Source: JAVDCA01 sp963819385 (GTDB lineage Bacteria > Pseudomonadota > Alphaproteobacteria > Rhizobiales > Xanthobacteraceae). Taken from it: DNA of 64,000 nucleotides. The notes under the pieces were generated by a model that was not told the DNA's origin, did no database searches, and saw only the letters and a list, made by a program, of their open reading frames with translations. Where the stretch lies: positions 1,860,001-1,924,000 of the forward strand of contig CAWFVV010000006.1 in assembly GCA_963819385.1 (NCBI GenBank), written 5' to 3'. This document shows positions 34,354 through 43,500 of this stretch, one piece after another. Numbering within the stretch: position 1 is the stretch's first letter; each line of letters starts with the position of its first letter. Made by a program: the position numbers and the translations under genes.

Positions 34354-36537
34354 TCACCGCGAGAACACGGCCGTGACCTGGATCTTCCCGGTCGTCTGCA
34401 GCAACTCCATCGATACCTCGTCGCCATGGCGGCGGACGATGAGATCGACGCTGGCCTCGCCGAGCTGGAGATTGCGCAGCACGAGCTCGCCGAGGAACCG
34501 CGGCAGGCGCGGATTGCGCAGGCGGATCTCGCGCGCTTCCGGATCGAACTCGAGGCCGAGCGCCGCCTCGATCAGCGAGAACGGCGTCGCGCTTGCCCAG
34601 GCCTGCGGCGCGCAGGCGACCGGATAGAGCGTCGGGCCGCGGCCGCGCCGCCGCGTAAAGCCGCAAAAGAGCTCGGGCAGCCGGCGCAGATCCATGTAGC
34701 TCGCGGCGTCGAACAATCCTTGAAAGACCTGCTCGACCGCGCGCTTCAACCCGTAGCGCGCGAGCCCGAGCGCGATCAGCGCATTGTCGTGCGGCCAGAT
34801 CGAGCCGTTGTGATAGGACATCGGATTGTAGCGCGCCTCGCCTTCCGCGATGGTGCGGATGCCCCAGCCCGTGAAGAAGTGCGGGCGCATGAGGTCGTGC
34901 GCGATTTCGGCGGCGCGCTCCGGCGCACAGATGCCGGTGAACAGGACCTGCCCGGCATTCGAGCTGCGCACGCGGCACGGCTTCTTGTCGCCGTCGAGCG
35001 CAAGCGCATAGGTACCGAGGTCGGGGCACCAGAATGCGGCCTCGAACGCGTCGGCGAGCCGCGCCGCCTCGGCCTCGAGCTTGCGTCCCTGCTCGTCACG
35101 TCCCATCCGCCGCGCACAACGCGCCGCGAGATGCTTCGCGGCATAGACGTAGCCTTGCACCTCGGCGAGCGCGATCGGCCCCTCGGCGAGCCGGCCATCG
35201 GCGTGGAAGATCGCATCGAACGAATCCTTCCAGCCCTGGTTGGCGAGGCCCGTGTCGGTCGCCCGATAGTATTCGACGAAGCCGTCGCCGTCGCGATCGG
35301 CCGGCCCGTCGATCCAGGCGAGCGCCGCCTCGATCGCGGGCCACAGCTCCGCGATGGTCGCGTGGTCGCCGGTGCGCTCCGCGTAGAGGCCGGCCAGCAT
35401 CACGAACAGCGGCGTTGCGTCGACGCTGCCGTAATAGAGCCCGAACGGTACCTCGCGCAGTACCGCCATCTCGCCGCTGCGCATCTCGTGCAGGATCTTG
35501 CCGGGCTGCGCGTCGGCGAGCGGATCGTCCTCCTTGGCCTGGAACGCCGCGAGGCGGCGCAGGACGCCGCGCGCGAACTGCGGGCGGAACGCCAACATCT
35601 GCATCGCCGTGATGAGGCCGTCGCGGCCGAACGTGGTCGAGTACCAGGGAATGCCCGCATAGGGATACGGTCCCTGCGGCGTATCGGTGATCAGCATGCA
35701 GAGATCGGACATCGAGCGGCACAACACCTCGTTGAAGATGTCGTTGCCGGTCTCGACCGTGGTGGCGTTTTGCGTTGCGTTGCGCAGGTCGCGCCGCGCC
35801 GCGCGCAGGCCGCGCAGGAACGGCTGCGGCTTCGGCATCACCTCGCCGTCGCAGCTGGCGAACTGGTAGATCCGCTTCACCTCGCCGGGCGCCAGCGTGA
35901 AGCGATAGGTCGCCGATTTCGACTGCAACACCGTCGGATCGGGCTCGAAGGCGAGCGCGGTGCGGCGCAATTTGCCGTCGAGCCCGCAATAGGAGAGCAG
36001 CACCCGCGCCGGCTCGATGACGCTGCGTGTCATCGTCCCGCGGTGTCGGCGCGGCGTGCCGCGCACCTCGAAGAGGTCGGCGAAGTCGGCGTCGAACGTC
36101 ATCGTGAGATGCAGGTCGATCGCCTGTTCGCCGTAATTGCCGACGGCGAGGCGCTGATACGCGGTGCCTTGCCAGAGAAAAATGCTGCGCACGATGTGGA
36201 CCGTGTCCTTGGGCAGGACCAGATGACCGCCGCGCGACAGGTCCGGGTTGGTGAGATCGACGGTGAGCATCGAGTTGTCGTCGTAGAGATTCGAACCGAG
36301 CAGCAGCGGCTGCGCCCCCTGCAGCGTGAGCGCGAGCAGCGAGAGAAACCGCATGTCGCTGTGGAAGAGACCATCGGCGCCGTCCGGAACGACGCCGATG
36401 TCGCCGTGGCTGTCGACCAGGATGAACGTGTCGCCGTGCTTGAGCGTGCGGCGCGGGCGCGTCGTCGAGGCCGTGCCGGCCACCGCGAACTGGGGCTCCG
36501 GAATCGTCTCGGCGCTCAGATGAGCCGGCTGCTGCAT
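34354..36537 (-). CDS. Amylo-alpha-1,6-glucosidase / glycogen-debranching type enzyme
   Basis: A 727-residue protein with an N-terminal GDE_N_bis domain (about 30-225: TLKHGDTFILVDSHGDIG, DGLFHSDMRFLS) and a C-terminal (alpha/alpha)6 glycosidase domain (about 275-700: YAGIPWYSTTFGRDGLITAM, NQGWKDSFDAIFHADG, SYHNGSIWPHDNALIA). Such proteins are annotated as debranching enzymes acting on alpha-1,6 bonds in glycogen-like glucans, though activity has seldom been tested. It extends the carbohydrate theme of the region. Its 205-bp upstream region is shared with a divergent small gene at 36743. Confidence 0.88.
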   Translation of the reverse strand: MQQPAHLSAETIPEPQFAVAGTASTTRPRRTLKHGDTFILVDSHGDIGVVPDGADGLFHSDMRFLSLLALTLQGAQPLLLGSNLYDDNSMLTVDLTNPDLSRGGHLVLPKDTVHIVRSIFLWQGTAYQRLAVGNYGEQAIDLHLTMTFDADFADLFEVRGTPRRHRGTMTRSVIEPARVLLSYCGLDGKLRRTALAFEPDPTVLQSKSATYRFTLAPGEVKRIYQFASCDGEVMPKPQPFLRGLRAARRDLRNATQNATTVETGNDIFNEVLCRSMSDLCMLITDTPQGPYPYAGIPWYSTTFGRDGLITAMQMLAFRPQFARGVLRRLAAFQAKEDDPLADAQPGKILHEMRSGEMAVLREVPFGLYYGSVDATPLFVMLAGLYAERTGDHATIAELWPAIEAALAWIDGPADRDGDGFVEYYRATDTGLANQGWKDSFDAIFHADGRLAEGPIALAEVQGYVYAAKHLAARCARRMGRDEQGRKLEAEAARLADAFEAAFWCPDLGTYALALDGDKKPCRVRSSNAGQVLFTGICAPERAAEIAHDLMRPHFFTGWGIRTIAEGEARYNPMSYHNGSIWPHDNALIALGLARYGLKRAVEQVFQGLFDAASYMDLRRLPELFCGFTRRRGRGPTLYPVACAPQAWASATPFSLIEAALGLEFDPEAREIRLRNPRLPRFLGELVLRNLQLGEASVDLIVRRHGDEVSMELLQTTGKIQVTAVFSR

Positions 36538-36742
36538 GGCGGCCTCTAAAGAGATGCGGGTGGATGAACGCGTGCACGGCCGCGCGACCGCTTCCGTGCC
36601 CCACGGCCGGTCACCAACCTGATTTTAGTCAACGCGGCGGTGTCGGTTGTTGTTCCACGCGATCGCCCACCGAGCCACTTTCCCGCGGCTGCCTATCCGA
36701 CTATCATTTTTCGGCGCGATGGGATCGTGACGGCAATCACCA

Positions 36743-37057
36743 ATGCGGATCGACATCGACCACCTGACCGAGGCAGAGCTCGTCGACCTCAACCATCGTG
36801 TCGTCGAGCGGTTGCGGTTTCTGCATCAGATGCGCTCGCACAAGCGGATGCTCGATTTCCGCATCGGCGGCCGCGTGTCTTTTCAATCTCAGGAGGGCGC
36901 GACGGTGATCGGCGTGCTCACGCGCTACAACAAAAAGTCCGTGACGGTCGTCAGTGACACGGGCGAGCGATGGAACGTCTCGCCGAACCTCCTGCGGCCC
37001 GTCGCCGCGAGAGCCGGCGACGGCGCGCCGAATGCGTTGACGCCGGTCGAGAAATGA
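36743..37057 (+). CDS. Conserved small protein, predicted beta-barrel
   Basis: A 104-residue protein. The N-terminal 35 residues look helical (HLTEAELVDLNHRVVERLRF), followed by a short strand-rich module (GGRVSFQSQEGATVIGVL, then RYNKKSVTVVSDTGERWNVS) that resembles a KOW/SH3-like barrel. I recognise it as a type found in Rhizobiales but know of no function. No signal peptide or membrane segment. A nucleic-acid-binding role is possible but not shown. Confidence 0.75.
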   Translation: MRIDIDHLTEAELVDLNHRVVERLRFLHQMRSHKRMLDFRIGGRVSFQSQEGATVIGVLTRYNKKSVTVVSDTGERWNVSPNLLRPVAARAGDGAPNALTPVEK

Positions 37058-37255
37058 CGACCGCCACACGATCGGCCTCCGGACCAGCGACCGCATAGCC
37101 GGGGCGGTTTTTGCGGATCGGGCTTGGATTGCGTCAGCGTCGCGCCGGCGCGTGCGCATCGCCTGAGCAATCCACCGTCAATCGGCGAACACCCGCAGGC
37201 ATGGCGGCGAAGCTCGCAAGGTCAAGCTGAGCCTTCGCTGACAACCACGGCGCCG

Positions 37256-37269
37256 TTGATCTAGATCAA
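37256..37269. promoter_or_regulatory. FNR/FixK-type anaerobox
   Basis: The perfect palindrome TTGATCTAGATCAA matches the FNR/FixK/FnrL consensus TTGAT-N4-ATCAA in all ten defined positions. Its centre lies about 89 bases before the small secreted-protein gene at 37351; a class II promoter would start near 37304. It suggests oxygen-dependent expression of that gene and possibly the genes beyond it. Confidence 0.72.
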
Positions 37270-37350
37270 ATTCTTCCCAATCCAGGCGTGCTCCGATGGC
37301 ACCTGGAAAAAGCAGGTCCCTGCTCTTTTTTGGCCAACAGGAGACACGCG

Positions 37351-37569
37351 ATGATCCGGTTGAGCGCCATTGCTTTAGTCCTGGCTTTGGCGGCTTCGGC
37401 ACAGGCCATGCCACAAGGTCCCATACGGCAGCCGAACGATATCGTCATTCCCGTCCGCGAAGCATGCGGGGTGGGGATGCACCGAGTGAGGGGCGTCCGC
37501 GTGTCCAATGTCGGCAGTCGCCAGCTCCGCCGCGCCGTCCGCAGGTGCGCCGCCGGAGTCACTTGCTAG
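37351..37569 (+). CDS. Small secreted protein of unknown function
   Basis: A 72-residue protein with a clear signal peptide (MIRLSAIALVLALAASAQAM) and a short mature part containing the pattern ACGVGMHRVRGVRV and several Arg and Cys (final ..RRCAAGVTC). Small exported proteins with a CGxGxxRxxGxCV-like core are common in Bradyrhizobium relatives; their role is unknown. CAGGAGA precedes the ATG at 37351; the frame is open further upstream but that start has no ribosome site. An FNR/FixK box lies upstream. Confidence 0.7.
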   Translation: MIRLSAIALVLALAASAQAMPQGPIRQPNDIVIPVREACGVGMHRVRGVRVSNVGSRQLRRAVRRCAAGVTC

Positions 37570-37593
37570 GGCCGAAACCGTCCGGACGCGGTC

Positions 37594-37850
37594 TCGCCAA
37601 CAAGTCGAAGGTCGGCGGGGTCTATGACCAACCCGTCGGGCCAGCACTTGGCGCTGGACCGACTGTCGCAATTCTTTTTGGCGATGGCGCGCGGTCGCAC
37701 TGCTGCGGAGGAAGCAGCGCCATCCGCGCTATGTTACGTCTGGCCGGGTACGCGCCGCGAGACCATTGCCGAACGATCTGCGGGGTTTGCTCCATCGGCA
37801 TGGTTCGGCGTGGGTTCGGCTGGGTGATGTCCGGCTCATGGATGGAACGC
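37594..37850 (+). pseudogene. Possible degraded DUF3047-like gene remnant
   Basis: This lies in the 333-base gap between the small secreted-protein gene and the aquaporin gene. No intact gene is seen, but one frame reads LALDRLSQFFLAMARGRTAA followed by PSALCYVWPGT, resembling the core of DUF3047 proteins (..ALCYVW..). Other pieces with a similar look (ANKSKVGGVYD) are in another frame. No convincing start or ribosome site exists. I read it as a fragment with frameshifts; the match is from memory and weak. Confidence 0.33.
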
Positions 37851-37902
37851 GGTCATCGCTTCTACTCGCTTCAAGGTGCTGAGTAGCGGAGGGAGCAATG
37901 TC

Positions 37903-38637
37903 GTGACGAGCATGCGCAAATACGTCGCCGAGGCGATCGGCACCTTCTGGCTCACATTCGGGGGATGCGGAACAGCCGTCATCGCCGCGGGTTTTCCGCA
38001 GCTCGGCGTTGGCCACCTGGGCGTGGCGCTCGCGTTCGGCCTCACGGTGCTGACCATGGCCTACGCGATCGGTCACATCTCGGGCTGTCATCTCAATCCT
38101 GCCGTGACCATCGGCCTCGCTGCGGGTGGGCGCTTTCCCGCGAAGGATATAGGACCTTACGTGATCGCGCAGGTCATCGGAGCCGTGGTCGGGGCCGCGG
38201 TACTCTACCTCATCGCAAGCGGCGCTCCGGGCTTCGACCTGGCAAATGGCTTCGCTGCGAATGGTTACGGGGAGCACTCGCCCGGACACTATGGTCTGCC
38301 GGCCGCGCTCGTCGCGGAAATCGTGCTCACCATGATGTTCCTGTTCATCATCATGGGAGCAACGCACGGCAAGGCGCCGGTCGGTTTCGCGCCGATTGCG
38401 ATCGGCCTCGGCCTGACGCTCATCCATCTGTTCGGGATCCCGATCACGAACTTGTCCGTCAATCCCGCACGCAGCACCGGTCCGGCGTTGTTCGTCGGCG
38501 GATGGGCGCTGGCGCAACTGTGGCTGTTCTGGGTCGCGCCGCTTATTGGCGGCGCGCTGGGCGGCATCGTTTATCACTGGCTCAGCGAGGAGCCTTCGGC
38601 ACAAGTCACCGGGATCCCGACGTCGGTTACTCATTGA
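37903..38637 (+). CDS. aqpZ: Aquaporin Z-type water channel
   Basis: A 244-residue inner-membrane channel with six helices and the two NPA boxes (HLNPAVTIGL and SVNPARSTGP). The conserved Arg after the second NPA and the stretch TMAYAIGHISGCHLNPAV match water-selective AqpZ rather than GlpF glycerol channels. GGAGGG lies 9 bases before the GTG at 37903, so I prefer that start; the ATG at 37912 is the alternative. It could balance osmotic shifts together with the potassium channel gene downstream. Confidence 0.93.
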   Translation: MTSMRKYVAEAIGTFWLTFGGCGTAVIAAGFPQLGVGHLGVALAFGLTVLTMAYAIGHISGCHLNPAVTIGLAAGGRFPAKDIGPYVIAQVIGAVVGAAVLYLIASGAPGFDLANGFAANGYGEHSPGHYGLPAALVAEIVLTMMFLFIIMGATHGKAPVGFAPIAIGLGLTLIHLFGIPITNLSVNPARSTGPALFVGGWALAQLWLFWVAPLIGGALGGIVYHWLSEEPSAQVTGIPTSVTH

Positions 38638-38740
38638 AGCGGGGCGTCGTGGAGATGTTTTCGGATTCGGAAGTGCTCCTTTCCAGCGACCGTTGCCCGC
38701 GGACGTGCTGCGGATCGTCGCGCGCGTTTGAGCGGCATTC

Positions 38741-39175
38741 ATGTTGCGTCAATTGGTGATCGGCGGCGGCGTGAGCCTGGTCAATATCGCAATTCACGCC
38801 CTTATCATGACGATGGTGGTGCAGGCCGCGCAACGCGCAGCCCGTCAGCAGACATCGCATCCGTCGCTGTTCCTCATGGCTGTTATGATACCGACGGTCG
38901 CCATCCTGATGGTGACGCACATGCTTGAGGTCCTGGTCTGGTCCTTGGCTTATTGGATCGTCGGCGTTGCGCCCGCCGGCGCCGACCGCGTTTATTTCGC
39001 CTTCGTCAACTACGCCACGCTCGGCTACGGCGATATCGTTCCGGTGGAACGCTGGCGGCTACTCGGTCCGATAACGGCCATGAACGGTGTGCTGCTATTC
39101 GGGTGGTCGACCGCGGTGATGTTCGAAGTGCTGCGGAAAAGCTGGCAGCGGTTCGGGGGGTCGCAAGGAGATTAG
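38741..39175 (+). CDS. Two-helix potassium channel (Ion_trans_2)
   Basis: A 144-residue membrane protein with hydrophobic segments near 8-30, 45-72 and 105-125 and the pore signature YATLGYGDIV; TLGYGD (93-98) is a potassium-selectivity filter. There is no ligand-binding RCK or cyclic-nucleotide domain, so it is a minimal channel subunit. It follows the aquaporin gene on the same strand after about 100 bases. Confidence 0.87.
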   Translation: MLRQLVIGGGVSLVNIAIHALIMTMVVQAAQRAARQQTSHPSLFLMAVMIPTVAILMVTHMLEVLVWSLAYWIVGVAPAGADRVYFAFVNYATLGYGDIVPVERWRLLGPITAMNGVLLFGWSTAVMFEVLRKSWQRFGGSQGD

Positions 39176-39324
39176 CAACTGCCGAAGTTCGGCAATGCGG
39201 CAAGCGAGGCGCTCTCTCTTACGCCAAATGATCTGTTGCTGGTGGACGACCCACCGCTGATGCCGCGCGACAACAGCCTCGCAGGGAGCACGCAGGGATT
39301 ATCTCTCTGGATCAGCGGTTTATT

Positions 39325-39401
39325 TGGTACAGCTGGGTGGACTCGAACCACCGACCTCCTGATCCACAGTCAGGCGCTCTAACCAACTGAGCTACAGCTG
39401 C
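39325..39401 (-). tRNA. tRNA-His (GTG)
   Basis: Reading the minus strand from 39401: acceptor GCAGCTG, TA, D arm GCTC..GAGC, anticodon stem CCTGA/TCAGG around loop CTGTGGA (anticodon GTG), T arm with GTTCGAGTC, acceptor CAGCTGT and ACCA. The 77 bases include an encoded CCA end. The first pair is G1-U72 and the discriminator is A73, without the G-1 that nearly all tRNA-His carry; this matches the unusual tRNA-His of many alphaproteobacteria. Confidence 0.95.
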
Positions 39402-39491
39402 ACGGGCTCTCGCGAGCGGCCGGAAACTAGGGGGGTGGGGCAAATTTGGCAAGGGCGCGGGCCCTGGCGCGCCACGCGGGCCACCGAAACG

Positions 39492-39520
39492 CTGATGGCC
39501 GGGACGTGCCCGGCCATCAG
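39492..39520 (-). terminator. Hairpin after the phasin gene
   Basis: A perfect 12-bp stem (CTGATGGCCGGG at 39492-39503 with CCCGGCCATCAG at 39509-39520, 5-base loop) lies about 50 bases after the phasin stop codon. Only a short T run (CGTTTC) follows on the minus strand, so it is a probable but not classic terminator. Confidence 0.55.
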
Positions 39521-39568
39521 AACGGATCGATGAGAAATGCGCCGATTGCCGGCGTCAGGTCACGGCAC

Positions 39569-40030
39569 TCAGGCGGCCTTCTTGGCTGCCTTAGTCATGC
39601 CTTCCTTGATCGGCTCGGCAGCCTCGGTCGCGACCTTCTGGGCGAGCGCGGTGAGCTCCCGGCCCTGCTCGGTGAGCGTCTCGAACTGCTTGCGCGCATG
39701 GGCGGTGGAGAGCTCGACGACCTCCGAGAGCGTCTTGGCGCCGAGCAGCTTGGCGTAGAAATCGAACGCCGAATTGGTGTTCTCGCGTGCGAGCTCGATC
39801 ATCTTGAGGCCGTAGTCGGCCGCGCCCTTGCTCGCCGACGCGTAGGTGCTCTCAAGCACGCCCGTCGCCTCCTCGGCGGCGGACTTCATCCGCTCGTAGC
39901 TGTCCTTCGCGTGCGACAGGCTCTTCTCGGCCATATCGCGGAAGGCCGCCGGCGCCTCAACTCCAGGGAATCCGGGGAACGGGGACATTTGCGGCTTCGA
40001 TCGTTGCGTGTTGGTGCTGGCCTCAGACAT
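39569..40030 (-). CDS. Phasin family protein
   Basis: A 153-residue, mostly helical protein that coats polyhydroxyalkanoate granules. It matches the Phasin_2 pattern: FRDMAEKSLSHAKDSYERMK, AAEEATGVLESTYASASKGA, FDFYAKLLGAKTLSEVVELS and an Ala/Lys-rich end (KAAKKAA). GGAAG precedes the ATG. The 508-base region upstream is its promoter side and holds PhaR-like sequences (40158-40198). Presence of a phasin implies PHB synthesis elsewhere in the genome. Confidence 0.92.
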   Translation of the reverse strand: MSEASTNTQRSKPQMSPFPGFPGVEAPAAFRDMAEKSLSHAKDSYERMKSAAEEATGVLESTYASASKGAADYGLKMIELARENTNSAFDFYAKLLGAKTLSEVVELSTAHARKQFETLTEQGRELTALAQKVATEAAEPIKEGMTKAAKKAA

Positions 40031-40157
40031 GGGGATTTCTTCCTGTTGGCGCGAGAACTCTCCACCCTGGTCCCGGTCCGGCGCTGGTTTGGCGGTCTTG
40101 GTGGGCCGCAGGCGCCCTGGGCGCGTGCGTCGCTTGCTAGATGGCTATATAGCGGCT

Positions 40158-40198
40158 TTTTTGGTGCAACGCAACAGAAATTTTTGCACTGCACAAAA
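40158..40198 (-). promoter_or_regulatory. Possible PhaR (granule regulator) binding region upstream of the phasin gene
   Basis: An AT-rich stretch in GC-rich surroundings holds two similar sites: TTTTTGGTGCAACGCAACAG (40158) and TTTTTGCACTGCACAAAA (40181-40198), the second nearly symmetric. PhaR-type repressors of phasin genes are known to bind TGCA-rich, AT-flanked sites. The location 130-170 bases before the phasin start fits a regulated promoter. The 40031-40538 gap otherwise shows nothing I can name apart from the start region of the kinase gene. Confidence 0.4.
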
Positions 40199-40538
40199 GC
40201 GCCAAAATCCACCTCGCGGCGGCGCTCGCCTGGGCGAGCCGCCGGGATTCACGCGATCATCGCAAGCGGGGTCGGCCATGCGAGCACGCATAGCCCTCAT
40301 CAGGGTCAACGCGCCTGCGTGCGGGCCTGTTCCTGACTTTCCGTTCAGGCAGAGGGCGACCGGCCGCGGGCCGACACCACGACGGGAGGCCAACGACGGC
40401 GCACGGGCGAGATCGAGGTTAAGGTTAGCCCCGTTTAGCGGTGCGCCGCGCGGCGCTTTGCGTGGACGGGGCGGCAGGCCGGCATTATTAAGAATTTGTT
40501 GACCTTACAGGGTCGTGCGCCGGATTCGCGTGCATCGT

Positions 40539-43500
40539 ATGAATGAACTGGCGTCCCATCTCGCCTATCTACGCGACCCGCGGCTCGCCGCGCTCGCAAC
40601 CGCGGCGACGCCGGCGTGGCTGTGGAGCACCGACGCGACCCGCATCCTGTGGGCCAATCCGGTCGGCGCCGCGATCTTCGGCGCGTCGCCGGCGGACATC
40701 CCGGCACGGCGCTTCGAGCCGCACGATCGGGCCGCCACCCAGATCGGGCGCCTGCTCGGCACGCTGCGGCTCGGCGCCGCCGCCCGGCTCGAGCGCCTGC
40801 GCGGCTTCGGCACCGGCGTCTGGCGCGCGCTCACCTGCAGCTGCTCGCGCATCACGCTCGCCGACCACACGGCCGGCGTGCTCGTGGTCGCGATGGAGCC
40901 GGCCGGTCCGGCGCTGACGCTCGCGGAGCGCATCCGGCGCCTCTACGACGGCAGCGGACTTGCAGTCGCCGCATTCGCACCCGACGGCGGCCTGATCCAC
41001 GCGACGCCGCAGGCAGGCGCTCGGCTCGGCGGCGCCGCCACGCTTGCGACGCTCGGCGCCGCGCAACTCGGCGCCGACGCGGTCGCGCGCGGCCGCGCGG
41101 AAGGCGAGATCGCGCTCGGCCGCGTCACGATCGAGCGCCTCGGCGCCGACGCGACGACGGCTCTGGTGGCGGCCCTGCCGCCCGAGGCGGTCGCGGCCCC
41201 GGCGAAGGCACCCGCGCCGACGGCGGCGGCCGAGCCGTCGCAAATCCCCGAGCCACCGCCGCAAGAAGTGGTCGCGCCGCCGACGGTTCCGGCCACGCCA
41301 GCTGTTCCGGAGGCGCCGCCGGTCGTACCCAACTCGCCGAGTCCCGCCGCGGATCGATCGGCAACGCCTTCGGCGCTGGAACTACTCGCCACGCCCGACC
41401 TTCAGGCAGTGGCGACGCCGAGCACGACGGCAGAGGCTTCGCCACCCGCCGCGCCAGAGACTCCATCGGCCACCTCCACAGAGGCGCGGTCGGACCTGGC
41501 TCCCACGACGCACGTCGACGTGCCGGCCGCGGAGCGCCGCCATCCGCTGCGCTTCGTCTGGCAGATGGACGCGAACGGACGCTTCACGCTCGGCTCCGAC
41601 GAGTTCACCGAGGTGATCGGCCCGCGCATCGCGGTCGCGCTCGGGCGATCGTGGCAGGAAATCAACAACGAGCTTGCGCTCGATCCGGAGAACCAAGTGG
41701 GGCGGGCGGTCGCGACGCACGACACCTGGAGCGGCATCACGGTGTCGTGGCCGGTCGACGGCAGCGCCGAGCGGCTGAAGGTCGAGCTGTCCGGCCTGCC
41801 GATCTACGACCGCAACCGCAACTTCCTCGGCTATCGGGGCTTCGGCGTGTGCCGCGACGTGGATCGCATCGCAACGCTCGCGATGATGCGGCGCTCTGCC
41901 CATGCGGCCGCTCAGCCGGCACCGCCGACCAGCGCCGTCGAGGCACGCCCGACGCTGACGCTGGTGCCGTCGGCGCGCAACGTCGTTCCTTTCCGCAGCG
42001 CGGCGCCTGTTTCGGAAGCCAAGTCCCCGAGCCTTAGCCCGGTCGAGCGCAACGCTTTTCATGAGCTCGCACGCCAGCTCACCGCCCGCCTCAAGGGCGA
42101 TGCGGCGCAGGAAGCCGAGGCGCCGGCGGGCGAGCATCGGGACGCGCCGGCGCTTGGCGTCGCGGCCGCGCAGGCCGAGAAGCCGCCGGCCGCTCCAGTC
42201 GAGGCGCCGCCGGTCACGCGCGCCGAGCCTGCGCACACCGCGGTGCCGGCCGCGACCGAAGGCATCGTCGAGCCGCTCGCAAATGCCGCAACGGCCGCGG
42301 CCATTGCGATGCCCGAGCCGGAGCGACGGGAGCCCACCGAGCGTCCGCTGCTCGACCGCCTCCCGGTCGGCGTTCTGGTCTACCGCTTCGATACGCTGCT
42401 CTACGCGAACCGCGCCTTCCTCGACTGGACGGGCCACGCGCATCTCGACACGCTTGCCGACGCGGGCGGCCTCGACAGCCTGTTCGTCGAAAGCGGTGCC
42501 GAGCACGATGCCGATACCGAGGCCGGCGATGCCGGCAAGACGCTCATGATCGCGACCCCGCACGGCGAAAAGCGTCCGGTCGAAGCGCGGCTGCTCTCAA
42601 TTCCCTGGGAAGGCGAGACCGCGCTCGCCCTCATGCTCGCCGCGACCGGGCAGGACGAGCGCATCAAGGCAGCCGAGGCTGCGCTGCAGACGGCCGCAAC
42701 CTCGCTCGCGGCGCGCGAAGCCGAGCTGCAGACCACCCAGGCGGCGCTGGAGGCGAGCGAGGCATCGCTGCAGGCCGCAAAGACCACGCAGCAGGCGAGC
42801 GAAGCGTGGCTCCGCCTCGCCGAGGCGCAGGCACAGGCGCAGGCGCACGAACTCAAGACCGTGCTCGACACCGCGACCGACGGCGTCGTGGTGATCGACC
42901 CGGCGGGGCGCATCGCATCGGCCAACCGGAGCGCCGAGACGCTGTTCGGTTACGACGCGGCCGAGCTCACGACCCGCACCTTCGCCGACCTGTTCGCCCC
43001 GGCGAGCCGCGCCGCGGCGCTCGACCATCTCTCCGGCGTCGCGCGCGGCGAGAACGGCCCGGTCCAGAACGGCCGCGAGCTCACCGGCGAGGCGCGGCAA
43101 GGCCGCACCGTGCCGCTGTTCATGACGCTCGGCCGCATCGCCGACGACCCGCAGTGCGTCTGCGCGGTCTTCCGCGACCTCACGCCGTGGAAGCAGGCCG
43201 AGCGCGACCTCGTGGCGGCACGCGACGCGGCCGAGAAGGCGTCGGCCGCCAAGTCGGATTTCCTCGCCAAGGTCAGCCACGAGATCCGCACGCCGCTCAA
43301 CTCGATCATCGGCTTCTCCGAGGTGATGCTGGAGGAGCGCTTCGGCCCGATCGGCAACGAGCGCTACCGCGACTACCTCAAGGACATCCGCGGCGCTGGC
43401 GACCACGTGGTGGCGCTCGTCAACGACCTGCTCGACCTCGCCAAGATCGAGGCTGGCAAGCTCGATCTCACCTTCGCGGACCTCAATCTCAACGAGCTGG

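Noticed and set aside
33683..35029. A 448-codon frame ending in the PRC-barrel gene
   Set aside because: The upstream 250 codons overlap the debranching enzyme in another frame; the signal peptide and ribosome site set the start at 34267.
39176..39568. tRNA-His as a possible integration site for a mobile element
   Set aside because: There is no integrase, no repeated tRNA 3' end in the neighbourhood and no shift in base composition beside it.
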